A DNA stretch of 64,000 bases, from positions 185,997 through 249,996 of the forward strand of contig NEWR02000017.1 in NCBI GenBank assembly GCA_002869885.2, given 5' to 3'. Within the stretch, counting starts at the first letter, position 1; the number at the start of each line of letters is the position of its first letter. This document shows, piece after piece, positions 54,001 through 62,526 of this stretch. The DNA comes from Nitrospira sp. CG24C (GTDB taxonomy: Bacteria > Nitrospirota > Nitrospiria > Nitrospirales > Nitrospiraceae). Under the pieces are notes generated by a model. The model saw nothing but the letters and a program-made list of their open reading frames with translations, ran no database searches and had not been told where the DNA came from. Both the position numbers and the translations under genes were made by a program.

Positions 54001-54315
54001 ATCGGCAATCGCGAGCCGCAACGGTCTCAGACGCTGAGTGAGGGACGGTTCTGTCGACTGGCTAGATGCGGACTTGGGAGACCCGATTGTCGGCGGTGAA
54101 GCTTCTCGCATGCCCCGCTGCACTGCTGCCACAGGATCTTCCCACAGCCGCGCGCGAACCGATTGCTCACCAGTGGTCTGTTTCACATCCAACCCGCCTC
54201 CGACCGGCCGTGAACTGCGTAGCGGCTCTTTCACTAACAGCACGCCGGCAAGCGCAACCGCGAGGGTGACTACCCCCACGAGGGCGAGCTTCGATTCTCC
54301 ACGTCCTTTGGCCAT
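51037..54315 (-). CDS. 1092-residue uncharacterised membrane protein
   Basis: I do not recognise the family. One N-terminal helix (KLALVGVVTLAVALAGVLLV) is followed by about 600 residues that should face the periplasm. These have alternating helix and strand and parts that resemble a periplasmic-binding fold (AIGILGTDPYDALLILKALRPAFPHAVFFTVDLDARHLHA). At least six helices follow in the last third (for example VMALVGMGLFVGMALAW, LFAVAGLIILLGTAVFW, IALLIMIAARN). The C-terminus is cytoplasmic or short. The ATG at 54315 is preferred over a TTG at 54342. It heads the operon with two hydrolases. Confidence 0.78.
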   Translation of the reverse strand: MAKGRGESKLALVGVVTLAVALAGVLLVKEPLRSSRPVGGGLDVKQTTGEQSVRARLWEDPVAAVQRGMREASPPTIGSPKSASSQSTEPSLTQRLRPLRLAIADRVKKGEQITVLLVTTSGDPYAESTESRIRDRYAVGTALGVACYVPEDEGHLSFIEGDSQGVGHALPYEWYQLRKTRVCGQGQDRAQNTLVIWIPDDALSRGILATLTSLSQTLVCEESKQKSECLLTDDRRKLVRLNPALQQAVTFKLVGPRSSSALRRLLDEAEALYAEPHEGVGVWPNTDGTIELYSPWASAMKGILAYGLKKEEGKGAACQTYEACEQEFFHRLEAAHVRLVYEIGSDDRLFDTLIEELERRQVRLGWDAVILIGEWDSFYGRALPIEFRAAACAKVAAFTEAELKQIQVPTTIKAWCPTVPRAIDLQIQHPADYESLTLNIFRYSYLSGLDGEVPGDDRVQAGRGEKPKANELAKDVLAGGLKERPEGTSQLDYVRALASRIQDEGEGAKAIGILGTDPYDALLILKALRPAFPHAVFFTVDLDARHLHASEYKWTRNMVAASPFGLQLDGGLQRDVPPFRSSYQTATYFAVLRAVNHVTCLAAGDRQTSAAPCSAGYHVALTPEDRIYDAAEHPRIFEVGREGAVDLSVADVEGVRTIHPLRADLEHTDNQGQLKQGTSPGNATVMALVGMGLFVGMALAWTNQRLWLRVSRSWRLFAVAGLIILLGTAVFWSMGGGTALMAHHDEGEPFSWTAGVSIWPGEWLRLLVAMLCLVFLVKGSRDLTKNSDHLTEDFLFRIDQSPRPRFTLRTFWTNVQRVYHPAATRVATTVDQAWSWYLDAAGLLQRTARVLILFLLYGAIMIFLDHWVVDEEMIIPCRGWLSCRVDVIMTLVSMSLVVLLNLAVFDEVMLCRRWVGWVNSSSGGWSEQVQQEYLREYGLSQSHKTEFEKLKYLAGIDLISRRTEAVNRLIRYPFIALLIMIAARNDYFDIWNYPLLLLLAWALNVVLALSGALLLYQSADRAKQGVLAGLSKQMIQALGLGKDHEIRAKQVQYIIDQVEANQKGAFVPFYQQPVVESSLYGVVALLQYLYMR

Positions 54316-54435
54316 AAATTCACTCAGCCTTCCGCCGTCCAAGTTCAGGCGGAGGCCGTCACACTACTACAGACAGTGAGGGGGACTGCAAGGTGATAAG
54401 TACGCAGGGGGCTGGATTTGTCGTTGGAGAGAGGA

Positions 54436-56634
54436 TTACGGCGGGACGACTTTGAAGATGGCGTTGGTGTTGGAGACGTACACGAATCCATCAGCGCCCA
54501 ACATGAGGCTGAGCAGGCCGCCCTGGCCGCCGTTGTAGGCGATGCTGGAAGAACCGAGCAGGGTGAGGTCGGGGCCGCTCAGAACCACGCGACGCATTCT
54601 GCCACTGTTGAAGTCCACGAACAGCAGATTGTTTCGGTAGGCCACGGGGTAGACGGTGGAGTTCGCGGGAATCGCAATGATCCCAGTCGGCGCAATGGTG
54701 GGGGTATAGGCCAAAATGGGGTTGAGAAAGTTCGGATTGTTCGCGATGCCGCCGACCGTGGGCCAGCCATAGTTGCCGCCCGAGACGACCCGGTTGATCT
54801 CGTCGTTGTCTCCGGGACCATTCTCGGTTTCCCACAGATGGCCCGTGTGCCCATGGAAGGTAAACCCGTAGCTGTTGCGATGCCCCAGACTGAAGACCTT
54901 TTTTGCATTCGGGTTGGCGTTCGAGAAGAACGGATTATCGCTCGGCGCGCTGCCGTCAGGGGAATTCACCCGCAAGATCTTCCCGGCGAGGGACGCGAGG
55001 CTCTGCGAGTTTGCCGTGTTCTGGACATCCCCAATGATGACATAGAGTTTTCCGTCCGGCCCGAATTGAATAATCCCACCGTTGTGATTGGCACTTACCG
55101 GCAGGTCGTCGAGGATGGGCGTCTCATTCGTGCAGGAACCGCTCGATTCCGTGTACCGGACCACCCGGTTCTTTGTTGCCCCAGGAGCTGTGTAGTACAC
55201 GTAGACGAAATGGTTCTGGGCGAAGGCTGGGTCCAGAGTGAGGCCCAGTAATCCCTGCTCTCCGTTCGTCGCGACTGAAATCTGGCAAAACTCTGTCGGA
55301 ACCAGCTGCCACTGCGGATTGATGATGCGAACCTTTCCCGTCAATCGCTCGTTGAAGAAGACCCGGCCATCCGGCGCCAAGGCCATGCCAACCGGAAAGT
55401 TCAGGCTTGAGATGACAGGCTGTAGCTGCAAATCTCCGGTCGGTGGCTGGCTGACCGTGAAATTGAGCGTCTTCGTCGCCTCACTGTTCGCCAGTTCATT
55501 GTGGTTTTGATCGGCTAGAACTAAACGGACCGTGTGGGCGGTAGACGGGAGCCCGAAGATATCGAACGATGTCGCGGATTTCCAGTGAACGAAGTGCGTA
55601 TGAACTCCGTTGTAGCGGACCCCGTTGTCTGCATCGATACCCACCCCGTTGTAAAAATTGTAGGGCACGGGATCGGAATCAAGATAAAAGTGCAAGTGAT
55701 TTTGTCCCGGTATGCCGACCGTAAAGAATTGCGTCGTGAATGACACCGTGACAGGGCCTACCGGTACGGTGGCACTCTGGGTCGGAGCAGTGATCGTGAT
55801 CGTCGGGGGATTGCCGGACGGAGCGCCGACCGAGAAGACGATCGTAGCCTCGGTGGTCAGATCGGCATCCGCTGTATTCGCCAATACCAACCGCACTTGA
55901 TGCGTTCCAACGGCCAAGGCAGGAAAATTGATCTGGGTGTTGCTCTGCCACTGAACGTTGGCAGCGGCCGCACCCTGATACAGGATCTGGCCCGGCGGCC
56001 CGCTGAAAAAGTGGTACGGGGTCTGATCGCTGTCGAGATAAAAATGGAGGTGTGGTTGGTTGACCGAGCCGATCGTGAAGTTTTGCGTTGCAAAGGTAAT
56101 GGTTACAGGGCCGTTGGGCAAACTGGCGTTGCTCGATGGGTTACTGATGGTCAGGGCCGGCGCCACGTTCGGGGGCAGGGTTGGGTTTGCCGTCCCAGGG
56201 GTCACGCCTGTCGGAGGAGTCTCCGGTGTCGCCTGATTGCCGCCCGTCGTGACATGTCCGAGCGTGATGGAGCCTGGAGCATTGACGGCAAACACGTTGC
56301 TGCTCGGCGTCCCGAAGTACAGCGGGTAGACGTTGCCACCCGTGATGAAAAACAGGCGTATGTCGATCCCCACAGGCAAATCGCCAAGCGACCAGGCAAA
56401 TTGGCCCTGACCATTCGGAGTACGGCCGGCCGTGTCGTCTTCCGCGACGATCTGATCGCTGGGGTTCACCGCAACGATACGGGTACCAGACACGGTCCCA
56501 CTGATTGAGGCGCCGGTCTGGGCCGTGGGGGTCGTTCCTCCTCCTGAACCACTGTCGGTGCAGGCACTGAGGAAAAGCATCAGCCCCGCAAAGGCGAGGG
56601 ACCGGACGATGATGTTGTGCGCCGCGAAGATCAT
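54436..56634 (-). CDS. PQQ-type glucose/sorbosone dehydrogenase lipoprotein with duplicated beta domains
   Basis: A 732-residue lipoprotein. Signal RSLAFAGLMLFLSAC, then a Gly/Thr-rich linker, a carbohydrate-type beta domain (residues about 45-130), two repeats with HLHFYLDSD (residues near 205 and 320; LTISNPSSNASLPNGPVTITFATQNF and ITITAPTQSATVPVGPVTVSFTTQFF), and a C-terminal GSDH propeller: SSLNFPVGMALAPDGRVFFNERLTGKVRIINPQ, GLLGLTLDPAFAQNHFVYVYYT, HNGGIIQFGPDGKLYVIIGD, GHRNSYGFTFHG, WETENGPGDNDEINRV. It oxidises a sugar in the periplasm, probably with PQQ; PQQ synthesis genes are not seen. Confidence 0.88.
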   Translation of the reverse strand: MIFAAHNIIVRSLAFAGLMLFLSACTDSGSGGGTTPTAQTGASISGTVSGTRIVAVNPSDQIVAEDDTAGRTPNGQGQFAWSLGDLPVGIDIRLFFITGGNVYPLYFGTPSSNVFAVNAPGSITLGHVTTGGNQATPETPPTGVTPGTANPTLPPNVAPALTISNPSSNASLPNGPVTITFATQNFTIGSVNQPHLHFYLDSDQTPYHFFSGPPGQILYQGAAAANVQWQSNTQINFPALAVGTHQVRLVLANTADADLTTEATIVFSVGAPSGNPPTITITAPTQSATVPVGPVTVSFTTQFFTVGIPGQNHLHFYLDSDPVPYNFYNGVGIDADNGVRYNGVHTHFVHWKSATSFDIFGLPSTAHTVRLVLADQNHNELANSEATKTLNFTVSQPPTGDLQLQPVISSLNFPVGMALAPDGRVFFNERLTGKVRIINPQWQLVPTEFCQISVATNGEQGLLGLTLDPAFAQNHFVYVYYTAPGATKNRVVRYTESSGSCTNETPILDDLPVSANHNGGIIQFGPDGKLYVIIGDVQNTANSQSLASLAGKILRVNSPDGSAPSDNPFFSNANPNAKKVFSLGHRNSYGFTFHGHTGHLWETENGPGDNDEINRVVSGGNYGWPTVGGIANNPNFLNPILAYTPTIAPTGIIAIPANSTVYPVAYRNNLLFVDFNSGRMRRVVLSGPDLTLLGSSSIAYNGGQGGLLSLMLGADGFVYVSNTNAIFKVVPP

Positions 56635-56756
56635 AGACCTGCTCGTTGAAACGGGAGGGTACCCTATGAACCCACCGTGACAGTGAGTCGAGCAGCCCCC
56701 CAGGTGGAACGCTGCTTCTCAAGGGAGCATAAAGAATGCCTGGCGAGCGGGATGGC

Positions 56757-58232
56757 TTAAGACGAGCAACTGACCGATAAATGCTTGCCCCAGTTGGGAG
56801 GCGGAGCGGCGTAAGCATCCATGCCTGGCTGGTCGCTGTAGGGATTTTGCAGCAGGGTGAGCAACCTTTCGATCTCGGAGAAGTCCTTCTGCTGAGCCTT
56901 CTCGATGGCGGTCTGCGCCAGATAGTTGCGGAGCACGTACTTGGGATTGACGCGGTTCATGTGGACCATACGGTCCTCGTCTCGGCTCCTCTCTTCGCGC
57001 AGCCGGTCTTTGTACCGGCGAGCCCACTGGTCGAATACACCACGATCCAGGAAGAAGTCTCGGATCAACTCGTTCAGCGATTCAGTCCCGGCTTGAAACA
57101 GTCCCAAGGTTCGAAAGAGGTTCGTGTAATCGACATGGTGTAAGTGCATGAGCGCCAAGAGGTCTTGGATCAGCGACGCATCCTCCTCCTTCGTCTCAAC
57201 GAGCCCGAACTTGGCCCTCATCAACTCCATATACCGTCCTTCGCAGAGGGGGGTATAGCGGTCGAGGGCGGCCTTCAAATCTTCCTTTTCGGCCAAGGGG
57301 AGCAGCGCCTGCGCGAGACAGCTGAGGTTCCAGAGGCCGATATAGGGCTGCTGGTTGAAGGCATAGCGGCCGTTGTGGTCTGAGTGATTACAAATAAATC
57401 CAGGATCATAGTCGTCGATGAAACCGAACGGACCGTAGTCCAGTGTGAGGCCAAGGATAGACATATTGTCCGTGTTCATGACCCCGTGTGCCCAGCCGAC
57501 AGCCTGCCATTGCGCGATCAGCCTCGCTGTGCGTTCGACGACCTCGGAGAAGAATCGCACGTACCGATCTGTGCCCTCCACCAGATGGGGAAAGTGGTTC
57601 ACGATGACATAGTCGGCGAGGATTTTGAGCTGCTCGTGTTGCTTCCGATAGTAGAGGATCTCGAACGAGCCGAACCGCACATGAGACGGCGCCATCCGTA
57701 CGAGCATCGCGCCGGTTTCGACCTGTTCGCGATAGACTTTGTGGTCGCTGCCGACGATGCAGAGCGCCCGCGTTGTCGGAATGCCAAGACCGTGCATCGC
57801 TTCGCTGCAGAGATATTCCCGGATGGTCGAACGCAACACTGCGCGGCCATCGCCGTCGCGCGAAAAGGGCGTAAGACCGGTGCCTTTAAGTTGTAAATCC
57901 CATTTCTCACCTCGCCCATTCCGCACTTCGCCCAAGAGAATGGCGCGCCCGTCTCCCAACTGCGGGACATAGACCCCAAACTGATGCCCTGAATAGAGCA
58001 TCGCCAAGGGCTCCATCCCTGGGACGAGCATGCTCCCGCCAAACACCGTGGAAAATTCCGGTCGCCTCGCCTGCTCCGGATCGAGGTCGATCAGTTCGGC
58101 TGCTGCGGGATTGAAACTGATGAGATGGGGAGGCTCGGAAAACGGCGTCGGGTTCAACTTCGAATAGAACGATTCGGGCAGCCGGGCGTACGAGTTGTCG
58201 AAGGAAAGGGTTTCCAGATGGCGCTTGCTCAT
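56757..58232 (-). CDS. selO: SelO/YdiU-family protein adenylyltransferase (AMPylator)
   Basis: A 491-residue pseudokinase-type AMPylator. Markers are AMLYSGHQFGVYVPQLGDGRAILLGEV, LKGTGLTPFSRDGDGRAVLRSTIREYLCSEAMHGLGIPTTRAL, GVMNTDNMSILGLTLDYGPFGFIDDYDPGFICNHSD (metal region) and a C-terminal SVSCSS with a Cys where eukaryotic SelO has selenocysteine. It transfers AMP to Ser/Thr/Tyr of target proteins, with roles in redox stress. The ATG at 58232 starts MSKRHLETLSFDNSYARLP. It is 18 bases downstream of the carbonic anhydrase gene on the same strand. Confidence 0.92.
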   Translation of the reverse strand: MSKRHLETLSFDNSYARLPESFYSKLNPTPFSEPPHLISFNPAAAELIDLDPEQARRPEFSTVFGGSMLVPGMEPLAMLYSGHQFGVYVPQLGDGRAILLGEVRNGRGEKWDLQLKGTGLTPFSRDGDGRAVLRSTIREYLCSEAMHGLGIPTTRALCIVGSDHKVYREQVETGAMLVRMAPSHVRFGSFEILYYRKQHEQLKILADYVIVNHFPHLVEGTDRYVRFFSEVVERTARLIAQWQAVGWAHGVMNTDNMSILGLTLDYGPFGFIDDYDPGFICNHSDHNGRYAFNQQPYIGLWNLSCLAQALLPLAEKEDLKAALDRYTPLCEGRYMELMRAKFGLVETKEEDASLIQDLLALMHLHHVDYTNLFRTLGLFQAGTESLNELIRDFFLDRGVFDQWARRYKDRLREERSRDEDRMVHMNRVNPKYVLRNYLAQTAIEKAQQKDFSEIERLLTLLQNPYSDQPGMDAYAAPPPNWGKHLSVSCSS

Positions 58233-58250
58233 TGAAGGAGCATGCCAGGA

Positions 58251-58898
58251 CTAGCTCGACGTTTTCAAGCGAGGATACGTCTCATCCAACAGAGAGGTGA
58301 ATTGCTCAAATTCAAAGTCATAGACCCACACGTCGCCGGTCGAGATCGAATAGACCCACCCATGGAGATCCACTTTCTTCTGACGCAGAAGAAGGGCGAC
58401 CGAGGGGTGTGTGCGAAGATGGTCGAGCTGGGATCGGACGTTTTCTTGGGTTGTCTTGATCAGGCGATCGTCGCCCTCCAGATCGGTATAGTGCTCATGC
58501 ATCAAGCGGCGGGTGGTTTCGGCCTGCCCAAGCCACTCCTTGACGGCTGGCAAGCCGTGTACGTCCTCTGGGTGCAAGAGGGCTTTCATAACGCCACAAT
58601 CCGTATGCCCACAGACAATGATGTGAGGAACCTTCAAGACCGCCATCGCGTATTCGATGGTCGCCGTGCTACCGCCTTGCATCGAGCCATAGGGTGGTAC
58701 CATGTTGCCGGCGTTCCTGAGAATAAACAGCTCACCGGGATCGGTTTGCGTAAGGAGGGTTGGGTCGACCCGCGAATCGGAACAGGTAATGAAAAGCGCC
58801 CGTGGAGTCTGGTTTTCGGAAAGACGAGTAAAGAGCGCTTTCTTCTTGTCGAACACTTCAGTTCGAAACTTGAGGAAGCCCTTGACGAGTTTTTCCAT
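58251..58898 (-). CDS. Beta-class carbonic anhydrase
   Basis: A 215-residue enzyme with the zinc ligands in CSDSRVDP (first Cys, with the Asp-Arg dyad) and HTDCG (His and second Cys), plus TIEYAMAVLKVPHIIVCGHTDCGVMKAL. It interconverts CO2 and bicarbonate in the cytoplasm. Beside it are a DUF2294 gene and, divergently, a SulP-type anion transporter, so it probably serves bicarbonate supply. The start ATG at 58898 (MEKLVKGFLKFRTEVFD) fits. Confidence 0.93.
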   Translation of the reverse strand: MEKLVKGFLKFRTEVFDKKKALFTRLSENQTPRALFITCSDSRVDPTLLTQTDPGELFILRNAGNMVPPYGSMQGGSTATIEYAMAVLKVPHIIVCGHTDCGVMKALLHPEDVHGLPAVKEWLGQAETTRRLMHEHYTDLEGDDRLIKTTQENVRSQLDHLRTHPSVALLLRQKKVDLHGWVYSISTGDVWVYDFEFEQFTSLLDETYPRLKTSS

Positions 58899-58912
58899 CG
58901 CGCCGATCCCTT

Positions 58913-59257
58913 CTATCGACTTCCGCTCTGGATTTCGCGATCGAGCGTGAAGACGAACACCCGTTCGCCGATTTGCACATCGATATCGGTAAACAGCGCG
59001 AGGGTCTTGGCACCCGTAATTTTGCTTACTTGCTCGCAGAGTTTTTCGCGACCCAGAGCAATCAAGTTCTGCCGCAATCGCTTCACCATGTCGATACCTT
59101 CCACCGTTTTTGCTAGCTGACGTTCGGCCGGCGTCAGCACTCCTTTGAGCCGAACCACAACGAGGTCCCGCACGACGAACGCACGCACTTCATCTGGTCC
59201 GCGGCCCATGAATTCCTGTTCAAACTTGATGATGGCGTTACGGATGGCGTTTTCCAT
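58913..59257 (-). CDS. DUF2294 domain protein
   Basis: A 114-residue protein matching DUF2294: KFEQEFMGRGPDEVRAFVVRDLVVVRLKGVLTPAERQLAKTVEGIDMVKRLRQNLI then CEQVSKITGAKTLALFTDIDVQIGERVFVFTLDREI. The family is found in bacteria near carbon and anion transport genes, but its role is not established. It lies 14 bases ahead of the carbonic anhydrase gene and should share its transcript. Confidence 0.85.
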   Translation of the reverse strand: MENAIRNAIIKFEQEFMGRGPDEVRAFVVRDLVVVRLKGVLTPAERQLAKTVEGIDMVKRLRQNLIALGREKLCEQVSKITGAKTLALFTDIDVQIGERVFVFTLDREIQSGSR

Positions 59258-59785
59258 GTGGTGTCCTAACCTGACTGAGACCGGGATCTCCTATCCTGTG
59301 GCCCGACCTGGTGCAGGATTATAGGGGCGAGAGCTTGCCCGAACAAGCTCAAACGTAAGCCATTTGTCCAGCCAACCGCGCGCCCTAGGGCTTTTGGACC
59401 ATTGCGTGATAACAGAGGGAACCAAGTTCCACTCAGCACTTGACGAAAGTCCACGAACAGTATTATTGATTGGACCGGGTTCCATGGTACGCCGTTGTCT
59501 CCGGTCCTGCGGTTCTTCACAGACAACGGACAGATGGGACGCTGATTCGATAAAAAGAGGCCGTAGGGCGACCGGCAATTCGAAAGAAAGGCTGGTTGTA
59601 GTACAAGCCAACTGGAGTTTCCTCGATTAGCAATCGGGGATCTTGGTTGGCTTTTGTGTTTTCTAGAGACCAACACGCGAACGTGATGAGGTATCGTTGT
59701 CTCCTGTTCTCCTATTCCATCTGTTCGAATGACGTCGAGACACTACTCATGACACTTTGTGAAGCAGAAAGAAATTTATCGTCAC
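59258..59785. other. 528-base divergent intergenic region
   Basis: It separates the divergent DUF2294-carbonic anhydrase-selO unit and the SulP gene, and must hold promoters for both. Short frames on both strands show no family features. I see no clear operator or repeat. Confidence 0.4.
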
Positions 59786-61120
59786 ATGAACACAAATCCA
59801 ATAAATACCGAGGGTAAGGGGCCTATAACAACGGAGCCGGTCAGCATCCCTGGATCAGCCGCATTTCAGGCACAATACGTCGGCCGTGATATCGCAGCCG
59901 GACTGATCGCTGGGTCTATGGCTATTCCCCTGTCGGTGGGCATCGCCCTGATGTCCGAGTTTCCTATCAAGGTGGGGCTGGCCACCGTCGCCTTTGCCTG
60001 CTTGATCGGCTGGATCAATGCCTGGTTTAAGCCCGGCAACTACATCGGCTGCCCTGGAATCGCGGCAGGTCTGGCGCCGGTGTTGGCCGTGGGTGTGGCC
60101 AGCTTTGGCCTGGAAAATATGGCCTTTGCCGTGTTCCTGACCGCCATCTTTCAAGCCGTCATCTGGAAATTCAACTGGCAGAGATATCTTTTGGTTGCCG
60201 TGCCGGTCTATTTGGTTGAAGGGCTGCTGGCGGGGGTGGGGTTAAAGATCGCCCTCAAGTTTCTGGCCTTCACCTATGAGCTTCCCGCAGGAATGGAATC
60301 CGCCGATTCGTTCTTGAACGGCGCGCGTATCCAGATGATTCTGATCTCCATGGGGGGTTATGGCCTTTTCGTCTATCTCTTTTTAAAGTTCAAGAACACA
60401 CAGCCCGCCGTTCCGTATTTCGTGATCATCGCAGCAGGAACGATCCTTGCCCAATTCATGTCGGTACCCATGCTGTCCATGGAAGACACGGATCTCAAGC
60501 TCGCGTGGCCGATCCCGCATTTTGATAGTGCGTTGACCGCGGTCTACATGGTGGGATTTGCGGTGATGTTGGCGCTGATCGACGTGATCGAACAGGTAAT
60601 GAGCAATGCCGCGATTGAAAAGATCGACCCGCTCAAACGCAAGTGCAACAGTAACAATAGTCTATTTGCCATCTGGATCGCCAATATGGGATCGAGCTTC
60701 TTCGGCGGCATGACCAATCTGGACGGTCTGGCCAAAAGTACCACCAATCGCTTGGCTGGGGCCTATACCAAGTTCTCGGTCCTGATCATTGGTTGTGTTG
60801 TGACCTACTTCGCGTTCAACACGCACTCCCTGACATATCTACCGAAGTTTGCGTTGGCCGTGATTATGATCTTCTCTGGGTGGAAGATGATTGAAGGACT
60901 TGTCCATGTAACCCATCACGGTCCCTATGCCATGATCCTGGCTATTTTGTGCGGCCTGCTGGTCTTCAAGGTGGGAATTTTCGAGGGCTTGCTGGCCGCC
61001 ATGGCCGTGCACGGCATTGTTCACTATATGGTGTATGCCAATCTCGATAAAATGCCTGGAAGGGATATTGTCAAACGGTACATTGATGACCTCAAAAAGA
61101 ACGGCAGCGATGTCACCTAG
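59786..61120 (+). CDS. SulP-type anion transporter without STAS domain
   Basis: A 444-residue membrane protein with about 11-12 helices. The start of the SulP core is seen in VGRDIAAGLIAGSMAIPLSVGIALMSEFPIKVGLATVAFACLIGWINAWF, the anion-binding half-helix region in GCPGIAAGLAPVLAVGVASFG, and the second repeat in NSNNSLFAIWIANMGSSFFGGMTNLDGLAKSTTNRLAGAYTKF. The usual C-terminal STAS domain is absent. SulP members move sulfate or bicarbonate; with a carbonic anhydrase next door, bicarbonate is the better guess. The gene is followed by uspA-like. ATG at 59786. Confidence 0.85.
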   Translation: MNTNPINTEGKGPITTEPVSIPGSAAFQAQYVGRDIAAGLIAGSMAIPLSVGIALMSEFPIKVGLATVAFACLIGWINAWFKPGNYIGCPGIAAGLAPVLAVGVASFGLENMAFAVFLTAIFQAVIWKFNWQRYLLVAVPVYLVEGLLAGVGLKIALKFLAFTYELPAGMESADSFLNGARIQMILISMGGYGLFVYLFLKFKNTQPAVPYFVIIAAGTILAQFMSVPMLSMEDTDLKLAWPIPHFDSALTAVYMVGFAVMLALIDVIEQVMSNAAIEKIDPLKRKCNSNNSLFAIWIANMGSSFFGGMTNLDGLAKSTTNRLAGAYTKFSVLIIGCVVTYFAFNTHSLTYLPKFALAVIMIFSGWKMIEGLVHVTHHGPYAMILAILCGLLVFKVGIFEGLLAAMAVHGIVHYMVYANLDKMPGRDIVKRYIDDLKKNGSDVT

Positions 61121-61156
61121 CTCACCTGGATCGCTTTGATCAAAAGGAGCACCATT

Positions 61157-61564
61157 ATGTTCAAGAAAATTATGGTGGCTATCGACGGGAGCGAGACCTC
61201 TCTGGAGGCATTAAAGGAAGCGCGGAATATTGCCGCTTTCTATCATGGCACGTTGCGCATCGTCTATGCCGTTGCCGATTCAGCCGACGCCGATCAGCAG
61301 GCCGGCCTAGAGATGCTGGAGCATGCCAAATCTACGGTCGTGAATGGGGTAGAAGTGGAAACCCGTGTGCTGCATGCTGAAGCCGAATACGGACTGAATG
61401 GTATTGCAGAAGCCGTTGCCGATGCTGCAAATGAATGGGGCGCCGACTTGTTGGCGATGGGAACCGCGAATCGCCGTGGGTTGGAACGCCTGGTGATCGG
61501 CTCAGTAGCTGAACAAATGGTAGGTAAGGTGGACGCATCCATTCTCTTGGTTCGTCCACGGTAA
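61157..61564 (+). CDS. Universal stress protein (UspA family)
   Basis: A 135-residue single USP domain: KKIMVAIDGSETSLEALKEARNIAAFYHGTLRIVYAV with the Asp of the ATP site, and the C-terminal LLAMGTANRRGLERLVIGSVAEQMVGKVDASILLVRP with the GxxxRxGxxxxxxxxGS ATP loop, so it probably binds ATP. The ATG at 61157 has AAAGGAG before it. It follows the SulP gene by 36 bases and may regulate it. Confidence 0.9.
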   Translation: MFKKIMVAIDGSETSLEALKEARNIAAFYHGTLRIVYAVADSADADQQAGLEMLEHAKSTVVNGVEVETRVLHAEAEYGLNGIAEAVADAANEWGADLLAMGTANRRGLERLVIGSVAEQMVGKVDASILLVRPR

Positions 61565-61689
61565 ACCGTCGATTACCTGGACTGACCCTGCATACAGATG
61601 CGAGAAAACAGGAAACATAAATTATTTTCCTTCGTGATGGCCGTATGACTTAGGGTGATTGGTTTGTTTAGGATGCGGCTAGTGAGTGA

Positions 61690-61989
61690 ATCGGACTGGC
61701 CCGGCAAACCGTGATGAACGGCGACGTGCCGTATCATGAACCGATGCGGCTGCTCACCGTCGTCGCAGCGCCGCGAGAACGGATCGAGAAGCTGATCACA
61801 CGCCATGAGACGTTGGAGCATTACTATCGCAACGATTGGGTCCACCTCGTCGCACTGGAACCGGAAGAAGGTGTACTCTACCGGTATCGACCGACGGACG
61901 AATGGGTTACGGCGATGAAATTGACCGCGGATAGCGGGGCCATCATGGAACAGCTTACCGAGGAAGGAGTTCAATTGTGGGAGCGTTGA
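61690..61989 (+). pseudogene. C-terminal remnant of DabA (DUF2309) inorganic carbon pump subunit
   Basis: The open frame from 61690 reads IGLARQTVMNGDVPYHEPMRLLTVVAAPRERIEKLITRHETLEHYYRNDWVHLVALEPEEG. This is the extreme C-terminus of DabA proteins, whose zinc catalytic region lies hundreds of residues upstream. Here stops (TGA at 61687, TAG at 61669) block the frame just before, and no DabA sequence precedes it. A GTG at 61711 could start a 92-residue peptide, but it would lack the active site. Its stop overlaps the PII-like frame. Confidence 0.72.
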
Positions 61990-62356
61990 CATTGCATCCG
62001 ATGAAGGAAATACGGGTGATCGTGGCGGGGGAACACCGACCATTTGTGACCGAAATGTTGGACCAGGTCAAAGCAACCGGCTATACGATCATCGGCAATG
62101 TGTCGGGGAAAGGCCATCACGGCGTGCGTGAAGCCCATTTCATGTTCAGCGAGCAGGAAAGTCTTGAGATGATCATGACGATCGTCCCGGAAGAAAAATG
62201 GAACCCATCCTGGCGGGGCTTCGGCCACTCTTCGAACGCCACTCCGGCATGGTGCTCGTCACCGACGTAGCCGTGAGCCGGCAGGAATATTTTGGCAGGA
62301 CCCCTAAGAAGGGGGGGCAGTTCTTGACCAACGGTTCCACGGACCCGATCTTGTGA
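61977..62356 (+). pseudogene. PII-like signalling protein with a one-base frameshift
   Basis: The first frame reads MKEIRVIVAGEHRPFVTEMLDQVKATGYTIIGNVSGKGHHGVREAHFMFSEQESLEMIMTIVPEEK and then drifts. Inserting one base at about 62198 restores VEPILAGLRPLFERHSGMVLVTDVAVSRQEYFG to the TGA at 62356. The fold is PII-like, with a T-loop region between the strands; related PII-like proteins sit beside dab genes and sense bicarbonate or adenylates. Translation probably starts at 62001. A sequencing error is possible. Confidence 0.72.
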
Positions 62357-62464
62357 CCAGATGATGCCCCCTCGACCGTCGTTCTCTTCCACTGATTAGC
62401 GGGCGTTCTTGGTAGACGGAATGACCTCGCTATGTCCGATCAATCTATTTCTACAGCGCAGAAT

Positions 62465-62490
62465 GGGAGGCTGTCTCGCTTCAGCCTCCC
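62465..62490 (+). terminator. Nine-base-pair hairpin before the kinase gene
   Basis: GGGAGGCTG (62465-62473) and CAGCCTCCC (62482-62490) enclose eight bases. No T run follows, so it may be a weak terminator or a leader structure of the kinase gene. Confidence 0.45.
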
Positions 62491-62526
62491 GTGATAACAT
62501 AGCGGCGTAGTTTTCTGACCGAACCT

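Noticed and set aside
59266..59676. 136-residue minus-strand frame in the divergent gap
   Set aside because: No domain, signal or ribosome site; composition is like translated noncoding DNA.
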